Assembly: GCF_024323335.1 (NCBI RefSeq)
Contig: NC_066583.1
Span: 412,436,031-412,500,030 of the forward strand
DNA length: 64,000 nucleotides
From: Lathyrus oleraceus
Taxonomy: Eukaryota > Streptophyta > Magnoliopsida > Fabales > Fabaceae
Reading direction: 5' to 3'
Position numbers and translations under genes: made by a program. Under the pieces are notes generated by a model. That model was not told where the DNA came from. It did not search any database and saw nothing but the letters and a program-made list of their open reading frames with translations. Every line of letters begins with the position of its first letter. Within the stretch, counting starts at the first letter, position 1. Positions 1-11,903 of the stretch are shown one piece after another.

Positions 1-1457
1 ATACCTGTATCACTATCTATATTGTTAATAGTAGTGTCATTTTCTGAAAATGATGGTCTACTTTCTATCTTTTTCACGCGACCAAGCAAATATGTTTTAT
101 CTGCTTTAAAATCTTTAACAGGTTGATTAGAATTGATCCCTGTATTATCTTCTTCATTGATCCTGAATGAAGGAGTATTTTCACCACCATTTTCTTCTAT
201 TAAGCAACCATATTTGTTTCTGTAAAACTCCAATTCTGCTTCTAAAGCTCGTAACTCTTCCTCTCTTTTGAGAAGCATTTCGTTAGTTGCCTCTAATGCT
301 TCCTCATCATACTCAGCCTGTTCTTCCATCATTCTTTGATATTGCAAAGCTTCCATTTGCACTGCTGCTTTCTCAGCCTGTAACCTTGTTATCATAGCCA
401 TTGCATTGTTAGCAGCAACAGCCGAAGCACTTCTTTCTTCGTCCAATTCCATGTACAAGGCCATGAGTGATTTACGGTCTAAACGAACTTGTCTCTTCAG
501 GTTGCTTAGAATGGCATCATCAAAATCATTCTGAACCTCGTTGGAGTCAGATGCAGCAAATTCCGTCTTTTCTAATGGCGTTTTCTTGTTAAACTTGTAA
601 GACCATCTTGGACTGTTGTTTGTTGAATCCGAAAGCGGGATTCCAAAAAACTTATTACCTCTTGTAAATGTTGGAGTTAATTTGCTTGAATCTTCATCCC
701 CTAATTCTGGTAATAAAGGGACAGTGGTAGATTTGGAATCTTCCTCTAGAAGCTCCGACTCATTTTGTGACATAAACTTGAGCGGTGTATAACCAATGTG
801 AGGTAATTGTAGAGAATGTGATTCAGACGTTGAAAATGGAAAAGCTCGCGGCGAGGGAGTTGGGGCTCGAGCAAATGATTCAGAATGTCTACCTTTGGCA
901 ACATTATAGGAAGAAGAAGATTTAACTTTCAATGGTTGTCCACAACATGAACATTTTTGAGGACTATTTCTGTCAACAACCTGCATCATCGACCCATCAT
1001 CATCTTTCAAACTCAGTTGTATCGGTTGTCCATCTTCAACAAAGCACTCCAAATCCTTATGCAAAATCCCCACAAGTGATTTATACGTATCACAATCAGA
1101 CTCTTTCTCCGTTGCGAATGAAAGTAAACAACCTTCACACATCTTTCTTATGTCGGAGAGTTTCTTGTGATTATGGCAAAATGCAAGAGATGACATGTCT
1201 TTCTTATGAGCCTCACAAACCGACTCGTTGTAATAAAAATCTGGATTTCTATGAACCATTACATGGTCGAATCTTGTACATAGCCAACAAGGGATTTTCA
1301 ATTCAAAGAACCTTGCAAACTCATTAGCAATGAATGCTAGAAACCCATCCAGGAATAGTATTAATATTAATATCCATTCAAGAAGCATATAGATCACAAA
1401 GTGTGGGAATTTTCCCATTTCTTTCTCAACAAAATGAGAAAAAGATCGACTAGCCAT
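1..1457 (-). CDS. Myosin-binding protein (MYOB, GTD-binding/DUF593 family), 5' part, truncated by window edge
   Basis: Reading the minus strand from ATG at 1457 gives 485 uninterrupted codons with no stop before base 1, so the 3' end lies outside the window. The protein starts MASRSFSHFVEKEMGKFPHF, followed by one strongly hydrophobic segment at about residues 20-45. A Cys-rich patch follows (IPCWLCTRFDHV, then CEAH, CHNHKK and CEGC), then a polar low-complexity stretch. A long coiled-coil region at about residues 312-415 (ILSNLKRQVRLDRKSLMALY through FYRNKYG) matches the GTD-binding domain. In this family that domain binds the globular tail of class XI myosins and the N-terminal membrane segment anchors the protein to motile vesicles. 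The N terminus most resembles the MYOB4/5/6 subgroup. No intron is needed up to the edge. An Ogre LTR begins about 755 bp upstream of the start codon. Confidence 0.88.
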   Translation of the reverse strand, partial: MASRSFSHFVEKEMGKFPHFVIYMLLEWILILILFLDGFLAFIANEFARFFELKIPCWLCTRFDHVMVHRNPDFYYNESVCEAHKKDMSSLAFCHNHKKLSDIRKMCEGCLLSFATEKESDCDTYKSLVGILHKDLECFVEDGQPIQLSLKDDDGSMMQVVDRNSPQKCSCCGQPLKVKSSSSYNVAKGRHSESFARAPTPSPRAFPFSTSESHSLQLPHIGYTPLKFMSQNESELLEEDSKSTTVPLLPELGDEDSSKLTPTFTRGNKFFGIPLSDSTNNSPRWSYKFNKKTPLEKTEFAASDSNEVQNDFDDAILSNLKRQVRLDRKSLMALYMELDEERSASAVAANNAMAMITRLQAEKAAVQMEALQYQRMMEEQAEYDEEALEATNEMLLKREEELRALEAELEFYRNKYGCLIEENGGENTPSFRINEEDNTGINSNQPVKDFKADKTYLLGRVKKIESRPSFSENDTTINNIDSDTG

Positions 1458-1640
1458 TTTATTTCTCTTTTCCGATATGCTGCACAATATGTGATTATCT
1501 AACACAATGTGATTATTAGAAAAATGTTAACTCAGATTAATGTTGCAAGATGGAGGAAGATCATGACCTTGTTTGGGGACCAGATCAGGATCTTTCTCTC
1601 TCTTCTCATCTCACTACAAGGGAAGGAAGAGAAAAAGTTG

Positions 1641-1672
1641 TTATTATTATTTATTATTATTATTATTATTAT
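1641..1672. repeat. (TTA)n microsatellite
   Basis: Short run of TTA/ATT repeats with one interruption, in the probable leader/promoter of the MYOB gene. Confidence 0.85.
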
Positions 1673-1801
1673 ATCTTTAAGGAATTTGAAGACAAAAATT
1701 TCATTGAGTTATGGATGGTGGAACTCAATTATCTTAAAATAGAACAAACAATTGTCGGGGAAGGCAGACAGACAATTACGCTCAATCATCTCCTCTTCTT
1801 T

Positions 1802-1983
1802 CTTTAATTTTTCACTTTATTTTTCGAAATACAAAATAAATCATCATTTTTCACGAATTGAAAATGCACTTGTTCAATATATATTGCATAAACTTTAATT
1901 TTTCACTTTATTTTTCGAAATACAAAATAAATCATCATTTTTCACGAATTGAAAATGCACTTGTTCAATATATATTGCATAAA
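1802..1983. repeat. 91-bp tandem duplication
   Basis: A unit starting CTTTAATTTTTCACTTT at 1802 is repeated from 1893 with a period of 91 bp. The two copies look identical by eye. The duplication lies about 350-530 bp upstream of the MYOB start codon. Confidence 0.92.
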
Positions 1984-2211
1984 ATATAAAAAAAATTAAC
2001 TTTTGTTCTTCTATGTATTTACAATGTCTAATTTCTTATACAATTTATATATAAATCCTGACCAAACTAAACTCAATTTGCATTTCTGATATAACAAAAT
2101 CAAAATCATGACTTGTGAAATCTGCAACTAAAACTAAATTGATTGAGATCTATACGAAACAAAGTCATTAAACATATATAAAATTTGTTATAATTGAAAG
2201 TTACTAACACA

Positions 2212-5200
2212 TGATTGAAATTACGCGAATTATCCCCGAGCGCATCGCACGCTCAAAGATACAACAGAGTCATCATCGAATTTTATTTATTCCCGAAGAA
2301 AAGGGGAAATATTAATAAAATTCGGGGGAAAGATAGATGGGTAAGGAAGTCGATTATGTAAGGGAAATGTATTATCACCCTAACAGCCATGGTACTCCAT
2401 GGGAACCGTTTAGAATGTTCTTTGCAAGAACATGTGTTATTATCTAAAGATTACTCACGAAAGGGAAACAGGGGGATTAATAAATAGATGTGCTCGCCAA
2501 GGATTTGGGTCCTCGTGCCTACGTATCCTCATTCGTGCAATGAAGAAATCAGAGATTCGTAGTTCGTGGAACTAGGACGAATTCGTTAGTTGTTTTTAGT
2601 GAACAATATTAACGTTCGCGTTCTACCGTCAACTTGCTTGTATGCTCGAGCATGAGAGTTTTAAGCATCCGTCTATTTGCGATAGAATGGATGAACTCGA
2701 ATCGCACTCTAGCAGTTAAACATTGTTCGCTCACACATGGAGGCTTAAGCGTCGTTCACGGTCGAACGGAAGTAGAACGTCATTTCTGAAAAGGTTTTGA
2801 ACTGAAAATGAAGCCCAAAGACAAAACTGAGTTTGATGAGGTGAGTTTGCTTTTATTCTGAAAAGAGAGTCATGATTTTGGTCGTACTAAATTCTGTGAA
2901 TGGAGATGAATACAGTGAGAAACTGGGTCATTCGTCCCGCACCCAAAGATATTCAGAATGAGGATAGGAATTTTCCACTCTCATCCATTCTCCATTGCTT
3001 AAGGCTCGTATCGTACAATCCTAATCATATAGTTAATTATTTTTTGAATTTATTCACAAAATGGTTTTAGTTTTACTGGGAGAAAACAAAAGGGAAAGAA
3101 AAAAAACCTTAAAAAGTTGAAGTTTGATCTTCATGTTTTGTGTAGAAAGACTTATCAATTATTCAATTTAAATTGCCATAAAGTTTATGAATAGAAGCGA
3201 ATACAGTGAGCAACTGGGTCATTCGTTTCGTACCCAAAGATATTCAGAATGAGGATATAAGTTCTCAACTCTCACCCCTTCTCTAATACTTAAGGCCTAT
3301 GTCGTGCAATTTGCATCATAACCTATGAGCGCTGAAGTTGAATTTCCTTGCAGATTCCTATGGTGAAAGTTTGTCTTTGAAGAATGAAGAGACTTGCCAA
3401 TCAACTTGAATCAAATTATGCTAAAGTCTATGAATAGAGGTGAATACAGTGAGCAACTGAGTCATTCGTCTCATACCTAAAGATATTCAGAATAAGGATA
3501 GGAATTCTCCAATCTCATCCCTTATCTATTGCTTAATACTCATGGCACACAACTTGGCTCATGATCGACAAGTGTTAAATTTGACCTTTGTAGTGCTTGA
3601 GTAGTAGTTATGTCTTGTATTGATTTGAATTGCATGAAGTCTTGATCTTTATCTTTGAATCTTGATTAAAGTCTTGAGCACAAGGACTTGCTTTATCAAG
3701 TGATCAAGGATCTTTTGATCATTTGACTAAGTTTGTGGAATTAAGCACATTCAAAGGATTTAGTTGAGCAGAGCGTACTTTGATCAACTTAATTAGTTGG
3801 GAAAAAGTTAGTTGAAAGTGAGTATACAATAACCTAAAGGGTCAAATGATCAATTAAAAATTGCTACAAGTCCTAAGACTAGAGGAGCATGCAAGATTAG
3901 ACTATTTCTAAAACTAGGGACAAAATAGTCAATAATCATTATCCATAAATGAATTAACAAACCTAATGGTAAAAAATGAATTACGAAAAAATTTACGCTT
4001 AACAAAATAGTATGGATCATCAAATCCTAATGGCAAGGGTACTAGTCACTATTGAATCAAATATGAAAAATCTAAGATCTAATTAAAAAATGATTAATCA
4101 TAATGGAATTAGAAAAATCGACATTAATTCTTAATTAAATCTAAACCCTAATTAAAAACTATGTTAATTCAAATGATCAAAATCCAAAAAGCTAATCTTA
4201 ACAAGATTAAAAGAAGCAGGATTAATTAATGAGAAAAAAATTAGAATTAGAATTTGATTAATTATGCTACATGAGCATGGGCCTTGGGGTGAACTGCAAG
4301 AGGGAGTTGTGGTGTAAGCAATGAAGAAGGTTTGGGCCTAGCCCAAGCTCCAAGATAATCCAAATGAATCCGGTCACCAAATTACCATGGCCATGTCATT
4401 AGAAATAAGCTCCCAGGTTAACAACGCTCAACACACAATCATACTCAATAAATTCAAATCCACATTTTCCAGTATTCAACCATCATCAAGAACGCGACTT
4501 CGAAAATGCGAAAACTCGAGCTAAAACTGAAATGTAAACTCACCTGCGGCGTCTGTTCGATCCAGCGTGAACCTCAACCAACTTCTCTGATCCGTTCCGA
4601 CGTCGGTGATGCGTTGAGTGAATGACAACGATGAAACGCGCACTGGTGAGAACCGATCTTCCCCTTTTCGATTCTTCTATTCCAACCTTTTCTGTTTTTC
4701 GTTTGCCTTGCTTTGGCTCTGCTTCTGTAGTCAGTAGGCGATTTCCACGCGTGCTTCTGTGTTGCGGTTTGTTTTATCCGTTGATTGGAGGTTGAAGATG
4801 GTTTTGAAGTCATAGTAGGGGTTCTCAAATCAGTTTTTTTTTCAGGTTAGAGGGAGAGGGGTCGTTAGAAGTTCGAATTGGTGGTTGAAGATTGAAGTTA
4901 GTTTGAGAGTGTTTTGAGAGAGATTGTTCTGTTATGGAGTTTTTTCAGCAGGGTTTGTGAGGGAGTGATGTTGGTTATGAGTTAGTTAGTGGAGGTTGAA
5001 AAATTCGGTTGGAGGTTGGTTAAGAGGGAGGTTGGGGAGTTGTTGCAAAATGAAGAAGTTGGTTTAAATTCTGTTAGGGAGGGTTTTGCACGTCCCGTTT
5101 CTGTTGGAGTTAGTAAAATTCTGCTAGATGTTGCAGAATTCTGTTGGTGGAGAGGTTCAATTCGGTTCTGTTATGATCATTGCCTCTTTGTTGAGATTGT

Positions 5201-7733
5201 TAACAGGTCGGTTCCGTTTTGTAAGTTATGGAAGTTGGTTAAAAAAACAGTTGGAGGTTTATGATAATTGGTTGTGAAATTCGGTTAGTTCAGTTCGAGA
5301 TTCGGTTGAGTTTTTCTGCAGGGTGATTCTGTTATGTCTTCTGTTCAGAATTGGTTGGAGAAAGTTAAGGGTGTTCACCTTCAGTTAGTTCTGAAGTTCT
5401 TTTATGACAGTTAGTTCTATCAAGGTTCAGGTTAATTCAGTTGGAATGTTTAGGGAATTCAGTTGGCTTTTGTTAGAGTGAAATAAAGAGATTGGAAGGT
5501 TTTGTTATAGGTTCTTGGTGGTTCTGTTAGAGGGTTCAAAGAACTTGTAATTGTTATAAGGTGGTTAGAATTCAGTTAAGGGATTGGCTTGAGGCAGTTA
5601 GCAGGTTGTGATGGAAATTGGAAGTTAGATTAGTTTGTTGGAGTTTCTGTTTTCAACAACAATTATTGTACATAAAAGACCCAGTAAACAAGTAGTTTCA
5701 TATTCACTTTGAATTCAACTTGACAGTAACCACCCATAGCAGCGAACACATTAAATTAATTTTGAATGAGCTCTATTGAAAAGATGTCTTAAAGAGTCCA
5801 GACTTGGATGAATGAAGAATATGCATCATTGATCTTTGCTTGCGGCTCAACAAGCGATTCTCTCGATCCGCCGCCACCATTGCCACTAGGAATGAAGTTA
5901 TCCATGGCAGGAGAGTGATCTGTGATAACAAAATAAAGATAAAACTAAATGATGAATTCTTGTTGATTTTCAATTGGTTTGATGTGGTTTTATTAGCTCA
6001 TTTTGCAAAGCTTGTTGGAATGTTAGGCTAAGTCATTTGATTGGAATTCTAAGTTTGTGTTTTTTTATTTCGTAGGTATATCTTGAGGTTTTTGATGCAA
6101 GAACTTGGAGTTGCAATTGCTTTTGAATGGGCATTGGCTAGACTATGGTTTTGAAGCTGTTTTGAAGCTATCATGTTCATTAGGATTGTTTTGGACTGTA
6201 AATGTTATGTAGAACATTTGTAATGTGATTTTGGAAGTGTATGGTTCTGCATTGGCCATCAATTTAAATGTATGTATGTGATTGGAATTTTGAATGAATA
6301 TATGATGGTTTATGTATGGAATTTATGTTTGGAGATTGACTTAAGTATGGTGTATGTAATATGATAGTTAAATGAATGTATGAAAGTGTTGAATTGGAAT
6401 GTACTAAGAATGGAACTTGAAATGTGATGTATTTGAAAATCGAATGATATGTGACATGTACATGTATTTGAAAATTGAATGAATGATGTCTTGAATTAAT
6501 GATTGTGATTGGTTAAGGTTTGTATTGCAATTTTGACTTGGATTCATGTATGATGATATGTATATAGTTTGGAATGGTAAATGGTTAAAAAATAAAAATT
6601 GGATGATATCTTGAATTTGGTATAATGGCTTAGAATGTGTGGTAAATGAACATAGATAAAAACAGTTTAGTCATGGACAAGGTTTAAAAATAAACATGAA
6701 CATGGTTAAAAGGTTTAAAGTGGACATGGATTAAAAATGGTTATTGAATGGTTTATAATTGTGTAATGAGTGAAAATGGTTTGAAAAGTTGAAAATGAAC
6801 CTGGCATATGGTTTGAACACTGACTTTGGTTTCAAAGTGAATCATGGTGAATCAAAGATGGATTATGGAGAAATGGAAATAGATATTAGGGTTTGGGATG
6901 AGTAAATGATGAGTTGACCAAAAGTCAACAGTTATAGAAAAGATGTACTTTCTTATGGACAGTTGAATATGTACCACAATGCCTATGAAATATTCCATGT
7001 TATGAATCAAACCAGATGAATACCATCCAAACAACATATCATGACCATGCAAAGCTTTGAATGAATCCTAATCAATGAATCAGGACCACGAATCTTCTAA
7101 GTCCATGAACCATCCATAATGGACCAGATGAATCAGATGAAACCTCAATCTCGAATGTATACCCCACTGATGATGATGCCATAGTCATAAACTAGGGTTT
7201 CCATCCCCTCAAAGTAAATCACATGATTCATGACCTTCCAAGATCAATGACTAGGGTTTTGATGAATCTCAAATCCAAAAGTCAACCAAGCAAGGCACTT
7301 GAACACCAATTATCCCTTATTAGGGTTTTAAACCAAGCACAAAACTCCTCAAATACATATCAAGCCATGGGCCCACCATTAAGGTACAGAAGTCAAGTTC
7401 ATTACACAGAAGGTCAATCACAAGATCCCATAATAGAAAAGTTAGGAATTAGGGTTGGGATGTACAGATGAATGTCAAGATGTAGTCCTCAAGAGTCAAA
7501 GTCCTAAAGGATCAAGAAATTAGGGGTTCACTCCACATGATGAGTAATACCACAATCCTCAAGCCACAACCCTGATTTTCATTAACAATTAACCTTGAAC
7601 CTATGATGCTTGTTAGCAAATATTAATCATGAATAAATGATGCACATGAATAAGACGTGGATGGGGTTAGATGGATCCCAAGTCATAGGTTGGATGAAAA
7701 GCAAAACGGGAGGGCAAATTTTGGGGTATAACA
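2212..7733 (-). mobile_element. Ogre-type LTR (TGTTATACCCC family), 3' LTR in minus orientation
   Basis: The right boundary is clear. On the minus strand a purine-rich tract (AAATAGGGACAAC) is followed directly by TGTTATACCCCAAAATTTGC, a typical legume Ogre/Tat LTR start. The left end is less certain: a TG occurs at 2212 and again at 2216. Just inside the left end is the block with CAGAGTCATCATCGAATTTT, homologous in position to the ends of the other two Ogre LTRs here. A motif TGCCTACGTATCCTC followed by GTAGTTCGTGG near 2515-2570 also recurs in them near 13110-13160 and 17330-17370. The length of about 5.5 kb fits Ogre LTRs. There is no convincing protein; the scattered open frames are short and unrelated to anything I recognise. 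Confidence 0.72.
2896..3555. repeat. Three diverged copies of a ~120-bp repeat inside the LTR
   Basis: Copies start near 2896, 3188 and 3430. Each contains GAATACAGTGAG, then CAACTGGGTCATTCGT or a close variant, then AAAGATATTCAGAAT, and ends in CTTAAGGC-like sequence. They are separated by unrelated spacers, so the period is irregular (about 290 then 243 bp). Confidence 0.85.
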
Positions 7734-7748
7734 GTTGTCCCTATTTAA
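7734..7748 (-). other. Polypurine tract of the left Ogre element
   Basis: On the minus strand the sequence TTAAATAGGGACAAC immediately precedes the LTR start TGTTATACCCC. It is the expected primer for plus-strand DNA synthesis. Confidence 0.7.
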
Positions 7749-8149
7749 TCTTCTCAAATCTGAAGGTATGAATAGCAACGACTTTCAAACATTCATGGTA
7801 GGATAGGATTAAATACCGAAATATCCAAGGAGTTTTCCCGCACGGAATGAATGAAAGGAGTGAGGTGTAAGGTAAGGGTATTAATGGACAATTGTTCAAT
7901 GGATGATGGATAGGCTTTTGTATATGGTTATTCATTAGGGATCAGCTGAAATATCTGTGGGGAAAATGGGTCAACAGTACAAAGGAGTGTTCTATAAAGA
8001 CATGCGTGCACTATGCAATATGCTATGTATGTTGATCTCTTTATTGTGTATTTCTCTTTATTTCTCATTCTTTTCCTTTTTATTATTTTCTCTTTCTTTC
8101 TTGCCTCCACTAATAATTTTTTGCATGCAATATGATCGAGGTATTCCCG
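7749..8149 (-). other. Start of the Ogre 3' untranslated region
   Basis: Non-coding part of the left Ogre between the polypurine tract and the hairpin array. It includes a pyrimidine-rich stretch around 8040-8110. The overlapping open frames on both strands show no family resemblance. Confidence 0.5.
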
Positions 8150-9660
8150 CAGGATTCCACGAAGGTAAAAGAATTAGGTGTTTGCAAAAGGCAAGTACTA
8201 GTGGGTATGGAACTTGAATAAGATCTTGTGCAAAAGGTAGAGAGACGTCTTGCAAAAGGCAAGTAGCTCGGCTAAAAAATGACCTTCTCGTGCAACAGGT
8301 AGCAACAACTCTAGCAAGAGAAAGGGAATCTTCAAGATATAGTTAAGAAAAAGCTGGACAGACTTCTCACACAAAAGGTGATGAGAACTCCTTAACAAAA
8401 GGTTAAGAAGAAAATGGGAATGAGACGACCTCACTAGGGAAATATGATTTTTCTCATACAGTAGGTTGCAACGGCTCCTTAGCACAGAAAAATGGATCTC
8501 CTAAACAAAAGGTTAAGAAGAAATAATTTCTCACACAAAAGGTGTTGAGAACTCCTTAACAAAAGGTTAAGAAGAAAATGGTAATTAGATTCTCGCACAA
8601 AAGGTACCGAGAGCTCCAAGACACAAGGTTTGTAGGGGATTCTCACACAAAAGGTAGTGAGAACCTCTTAACGAAAGATTAAGAAGAAAGTTGGGGATGA
8701 GATTCTCGTACAAAAGGTAACAGAGCTCCTAGACATAAGGTCTGCTGGGGATTCACACACAAAAGGTATTGAGAACTTCTTAACAAAAGGTTAAGAAGAA
8801 AGATGGAGATGAGATTCTCGTACAAAAGGTAACGAGAAACTTCTCAACGAAAGGTTAAGAAGACGTATAAAGATGGATATGATTTATCATGCAAAAGGAA
8901 AATGAGAAAATTCTCAACAAAAGGTTAAGAAGAAAACTAGAGAGAATAATCATCTCATACAAAAGGTATCAACGACTCCTCAGTAAGAGAAGATTTCCAA
9001 TGCCAAAGGCAAAGGGTTACTTACAAAAGGTAAGCGGGTTTAGGAATAGAAATCCTCGAGCAAAAGGATGAAGAGGCTTACAAAAGGTAAGCAACTAGGG
9101 ATAACAGTTTTCATGCAAAAGGCACGAAAGGGACTCACAAAAGGTAAGTAAGAAGGGAACATCTCCCATGAAAAAGGTAGATGAGTACTTACAAAAGGTA
9201 AGTAACTGTCAAAAGGTCACAGACATCTGCACAAGGCAAAACAATCAGATAAGACCTGCTAGGTGAAACCTAGATTCAAGGGGATTTTCCAGACGAATCT
9301 GGGACACTCTGACAGGTAGGGAACTTTGCAAATAGGCTTAAAAGCCTCATATCGTCCCTCGGGCATAACGGCGAGGATGAAGTTCTCAAATAATGGCTAC
9401 CTAAACCCCGAGGCTCACCAAGCCTATTTCAAGTGTTAAAACAAACGGGAAGCAAAGATCTGACAAAGGTACCCTACTTGTGCAAAAGGCAACGATGAGG
9501 AGACGTGATTTCATGCACAAACCAACAAAACAAACTCACAAAAGGTAAGTTATCTCAATTATCTTCTCCAAGATAAAGGCAAGGAGGGCTGGCACAAGGC
9601 CGAAGGGACTTACGAAAGATAAGTGATTGATGTAAGATTTCAAAGGTACTTGCAAAAGTA
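8150..9660 (-). repeat. Hairpin array with constant AAAAGG core in the Ogre 3' UTR
   Basis: More than twenty occurrences of CAAAAGG(T/C) occur at irregular intervals of roughly 25-70 bp. The bases on either side are often complementary, so each unit folds into a small stem with an AAAAG loop. Examples are CTTGC/GCAAG at 8249-8263, CTTAAC/GTTAAG at 8391-8407 and again at 8555-8571, and CTTAC/GTAAG units around 9020-9200. The stem sequence changes from unit to unit while the loop stays constant. I see no coding potential. Tandem repeats in Ogre 3' UTRs are known in general; the stem/loop pattern is my reading of this sequence. Confidence 0.75.
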
Positions 9661-10492
9661 AAACACGAAGAAGAAATATTTCGGGAAAACATGTCGGGAA
9701 TACCACTCAAGGGCTTCATGATAAGGTTCTTACTGGGGGGAAGAATGTCTCAATAGAGGATTCTTTTATTCTTTCGAGAAAGACTTTCATGTTGTTATGT
9801 ACATTTATTTTTCCAGGCGTAATGCTCCATCTTGATGGAATATGCTACACGTTTCATGATATAATGATATGTAATGAAAGGTTACTTATGCAAGATGTTG
9901 ATGCTTGGTCAGAGTTTTGGTTATACGAAATGGTAGGATATACCTTGAAGGTTGAGAACACAGGGTACCAATAACCATTGGGTTTATCAATTAGGATCAG
10001 TGTTCTTTGTTGAAAGGTTAAGGGATGTGTTTAGCCTTACTCCTCGACATTCATATTAAACTTAGAAGTCTCTTATGCACAATGAAACTTGCTATCAACA
10101 ACCTCAAAAGTACATAAAGGATTTTCTTTCATCAGCCTGTCATGCCCTAGTCTGTTGGGAATTTGCATGGATTGCCCTAGTCACAAGTTATAAAGTAGCT
10201 TTGTCATAATAACTATCCCGATCTAACCTTCCCCGGTGTATTGGAACTTCATACCTCCGATTAACCATCTCGGAGAGATTGATTTCTTGTGTTCTTGAGG
10301 TAGTCCTCCCCAATACGAGTCTTGGAATAAATTATCCTCTAGTTGGCCGATCTTTGAGGAAATGCCCCTGACTAAATTGTCCTATAGAGATTTATCAAAT
10401 CTTGGCGTAACTCCCTTAGATCAACTGAATCTTGTAGAGATTTATAGATGCGATTGCTTCAGATTGATTGAAAATTAAAGTGTCTTGTATTA
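9661..10492 (-). other. Non-coding Ogre 3' region between the repeat arrays
   Basis: No supported gene. This is unique-looking sequence belonging to the left Ogre's 3' end, with phrases such as CCTAGTCTGTTGGGAATTTG and motifs resembling the following repeats (for example AACTGAATCTTG). Confidence 0.45.
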
Positions 10493-11095
10493 ATGCTCAA
10501 CGGAGTTCTTAGACATTCTGCTTCTTGATATGATCAAACGAAATGGCTTTCCCCTGCTCAACAGAGTCTCAGGTGTTCTGCACTTGATATGATCAATCAA
10601 AATGGTTTTCCCTTGCTCAATGGAGTCTCAGGAGTTTGGTATTCTGATGCGATCAACTGGAGTGGTTTACTTCCTGACTATCTGATCTTTGGAGAGATTC
10701 TCCGAATCTCAAAATAAATGTCTCAGACTAACTGAATCTTGCTGAAATTCCTTGACGTAACTGTCTCAGGTTGACTGAAATTTTGAAGCATATTATCCTT
10801 CTGCTTAACAGAGTTCTTATACATTATGCTTCTTGATATAATCACATGAAGTGGTTGGTCGCTGCTCAACGGAGTCTTAGGCATTCAACACTTGGTATGA
10901 TTAATCAAAATAATTTTCCCCTGCTCAACAGAGTTCTCAGACATTTATCTCTTTGAGTAAGACCAAATCAAGGTGAGCTGTTTCTGCTCAACGGAGTTCT
11001 CAGGTGTTCTGTCTTATGATTCAATCAGTTGAAGTAATTTGCCTCTGCTTAACAAAGTCTTTAAGCATTATTTTCTTCTGGTGTAAACAAGCTTT
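10493..11095. repeat. Degenerate ~60-bp tandem repeats (CTGCTCAACGGAGT type)
   Basis: About eight units begin with CTGCTCAACGGAGT or a close variant, near 10495, 10556, 10615, 10803, 10864, 10923, 10987 and 11048. Most continue with a (T)TCTCAGGTGTTCTG-like block and a TTGATATGATCAA-like block. A diverged spacer interrupts the array at about 10675-10800. The TGATATGATCA blocks are near-palindromic. Confidence 0.8.
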
Positions 11096-11300
11096 CCAAT
11101 TCACATTCATTATGGAAATTTCCCTTGATGTCAAATGTTTACTCACGTGTATCACATGTTCATTTTAGAAATGATAATGGCAATGTTATGTTTATACTAG
11201 TTTTGAAGTCCAAGCATGTTCACTGGAATTATGACATACAATGAATGTATCACTGATTGGGAATGTCATATCAATATCAACACGAATGATGAGTGAATCA
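11096..11300. other. Junction region between two Ogre fragments
   Basis: Sequence between the tandem repeats of the left Ogre and the broken ORF1 of the next Ogre. All of gag, protease, RT, RNase H and integrase that should lie between an Ogre ORF1 and its 3' UTR are missing here. The breakpoint in ORF1 is near 11325, where similarity to the homologous ORF1 at 31242-32405 stops. Confidence 0.5.
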
Positions 11301-11903
11301 TTAAGGAGTCAATTTTAACACGATCTTACCGATTGTATGCACAGGATTCCCAATCAAGAAAAGTCTAATGGCGTTAACATTAACAAAACCATCAATGTTA
11401 GGGAACAGAGCTAATCCATAGATGAGCAACACAAAGATAGCTTCAAAAGCATCCACACTACCAGTTTGAGCAAAGGTAGTAGCTTCCTTGATGAGGAAAA
11501 CAGATGGCAACCCAAATAACCCTCCTTTCTTCACCCAATGAGCCTCTATCTCAGACTTCTTCAAGTGAAGGGCTTCAACAATAATACTAGATCGGGGAAT
11601 CTCCTCAAATCCACTAAAAGGCACTCTACTAGAAACAGGTATCCCCAAAAGATGAGAATACTCCTCCAAGGTAGGCACAAGCTGAAAATCTGGGAAAGGG
11701 AAACAATGGTAGAGAGGATTATAGAACTGCACTAGCACACTCAAAAGTCCTTCAACCACATCAGCAGACAGGATGGACATAAGCTTCCCATGATGTTGTT
11801 TGAAGTCTAAGGGATCTAATACAAAAGATGTTAGCTTCCTTAACTCTTTCAAGTCGGGACATCTGAAACTGTACTTCTTAGTGTTCCTTCGTCCATAATC
11901 CAT
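11301..11903 (-). pseudogene. Ogre ORF1, 3'-truncated
   Basis: A 200-codon frame starting MDYGRRNTKKYSFRCPDLKE. It aligns along its first ~190 residues with the longer ORF1 at 31242-32405: shared blocks include LVQFY.PLY.CF.FPDFQL.PTLEEY and DAFEAIFVLLIYGL.LFPNID. ORF1, upstream of gag, is a hallmark of Ogre elements; its function is unknown. After residues NPVHTIG the similarity ends and an unrelated tail of about 8 residues precedes the stop, so the frame is cut by a deletion. Gene order (LTR, primer site, leader, ORF1, read right to left) fits a minus-strand element. Confidence 0.85.

Larger units (their letters stand above)
1458..2211. other. Upstream region of the MYOB gene
   Basis: AT-rich, no credible protein. 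It holds the presumed 5' UTR and promoter of the minus-strand MYOB gene, a TTA microsatellite and a perfect 91-bp tandem duplication. I could not single out a TATA box with confidence. Confidence 0.5.

Noticed and set aside
932..1327. 131-codon plus-strand open frame
   Set aside because: Antisense to the MYOB coding sequence, which has a recognisable domain on the minus strand.
4574..5264. Open frames of 84 and 91 codons within the left Ogre LTR
   Set aside because: No family resemblance, biased composition, and located inside an LTR.
8150..9660. CRISPR-like array of short repeats
   Set aside because: Units are imperfect, spacing irregular, and the context is a plant retrotransposon UTR with no cas genes.
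11318..11326. GTAAGA-like splice donor at the break in the truncated ORF1
   Set aside because: The match falls where homology ends and no acceptor or continuation of ORF1 is found; best read as chance at a deletion junction.
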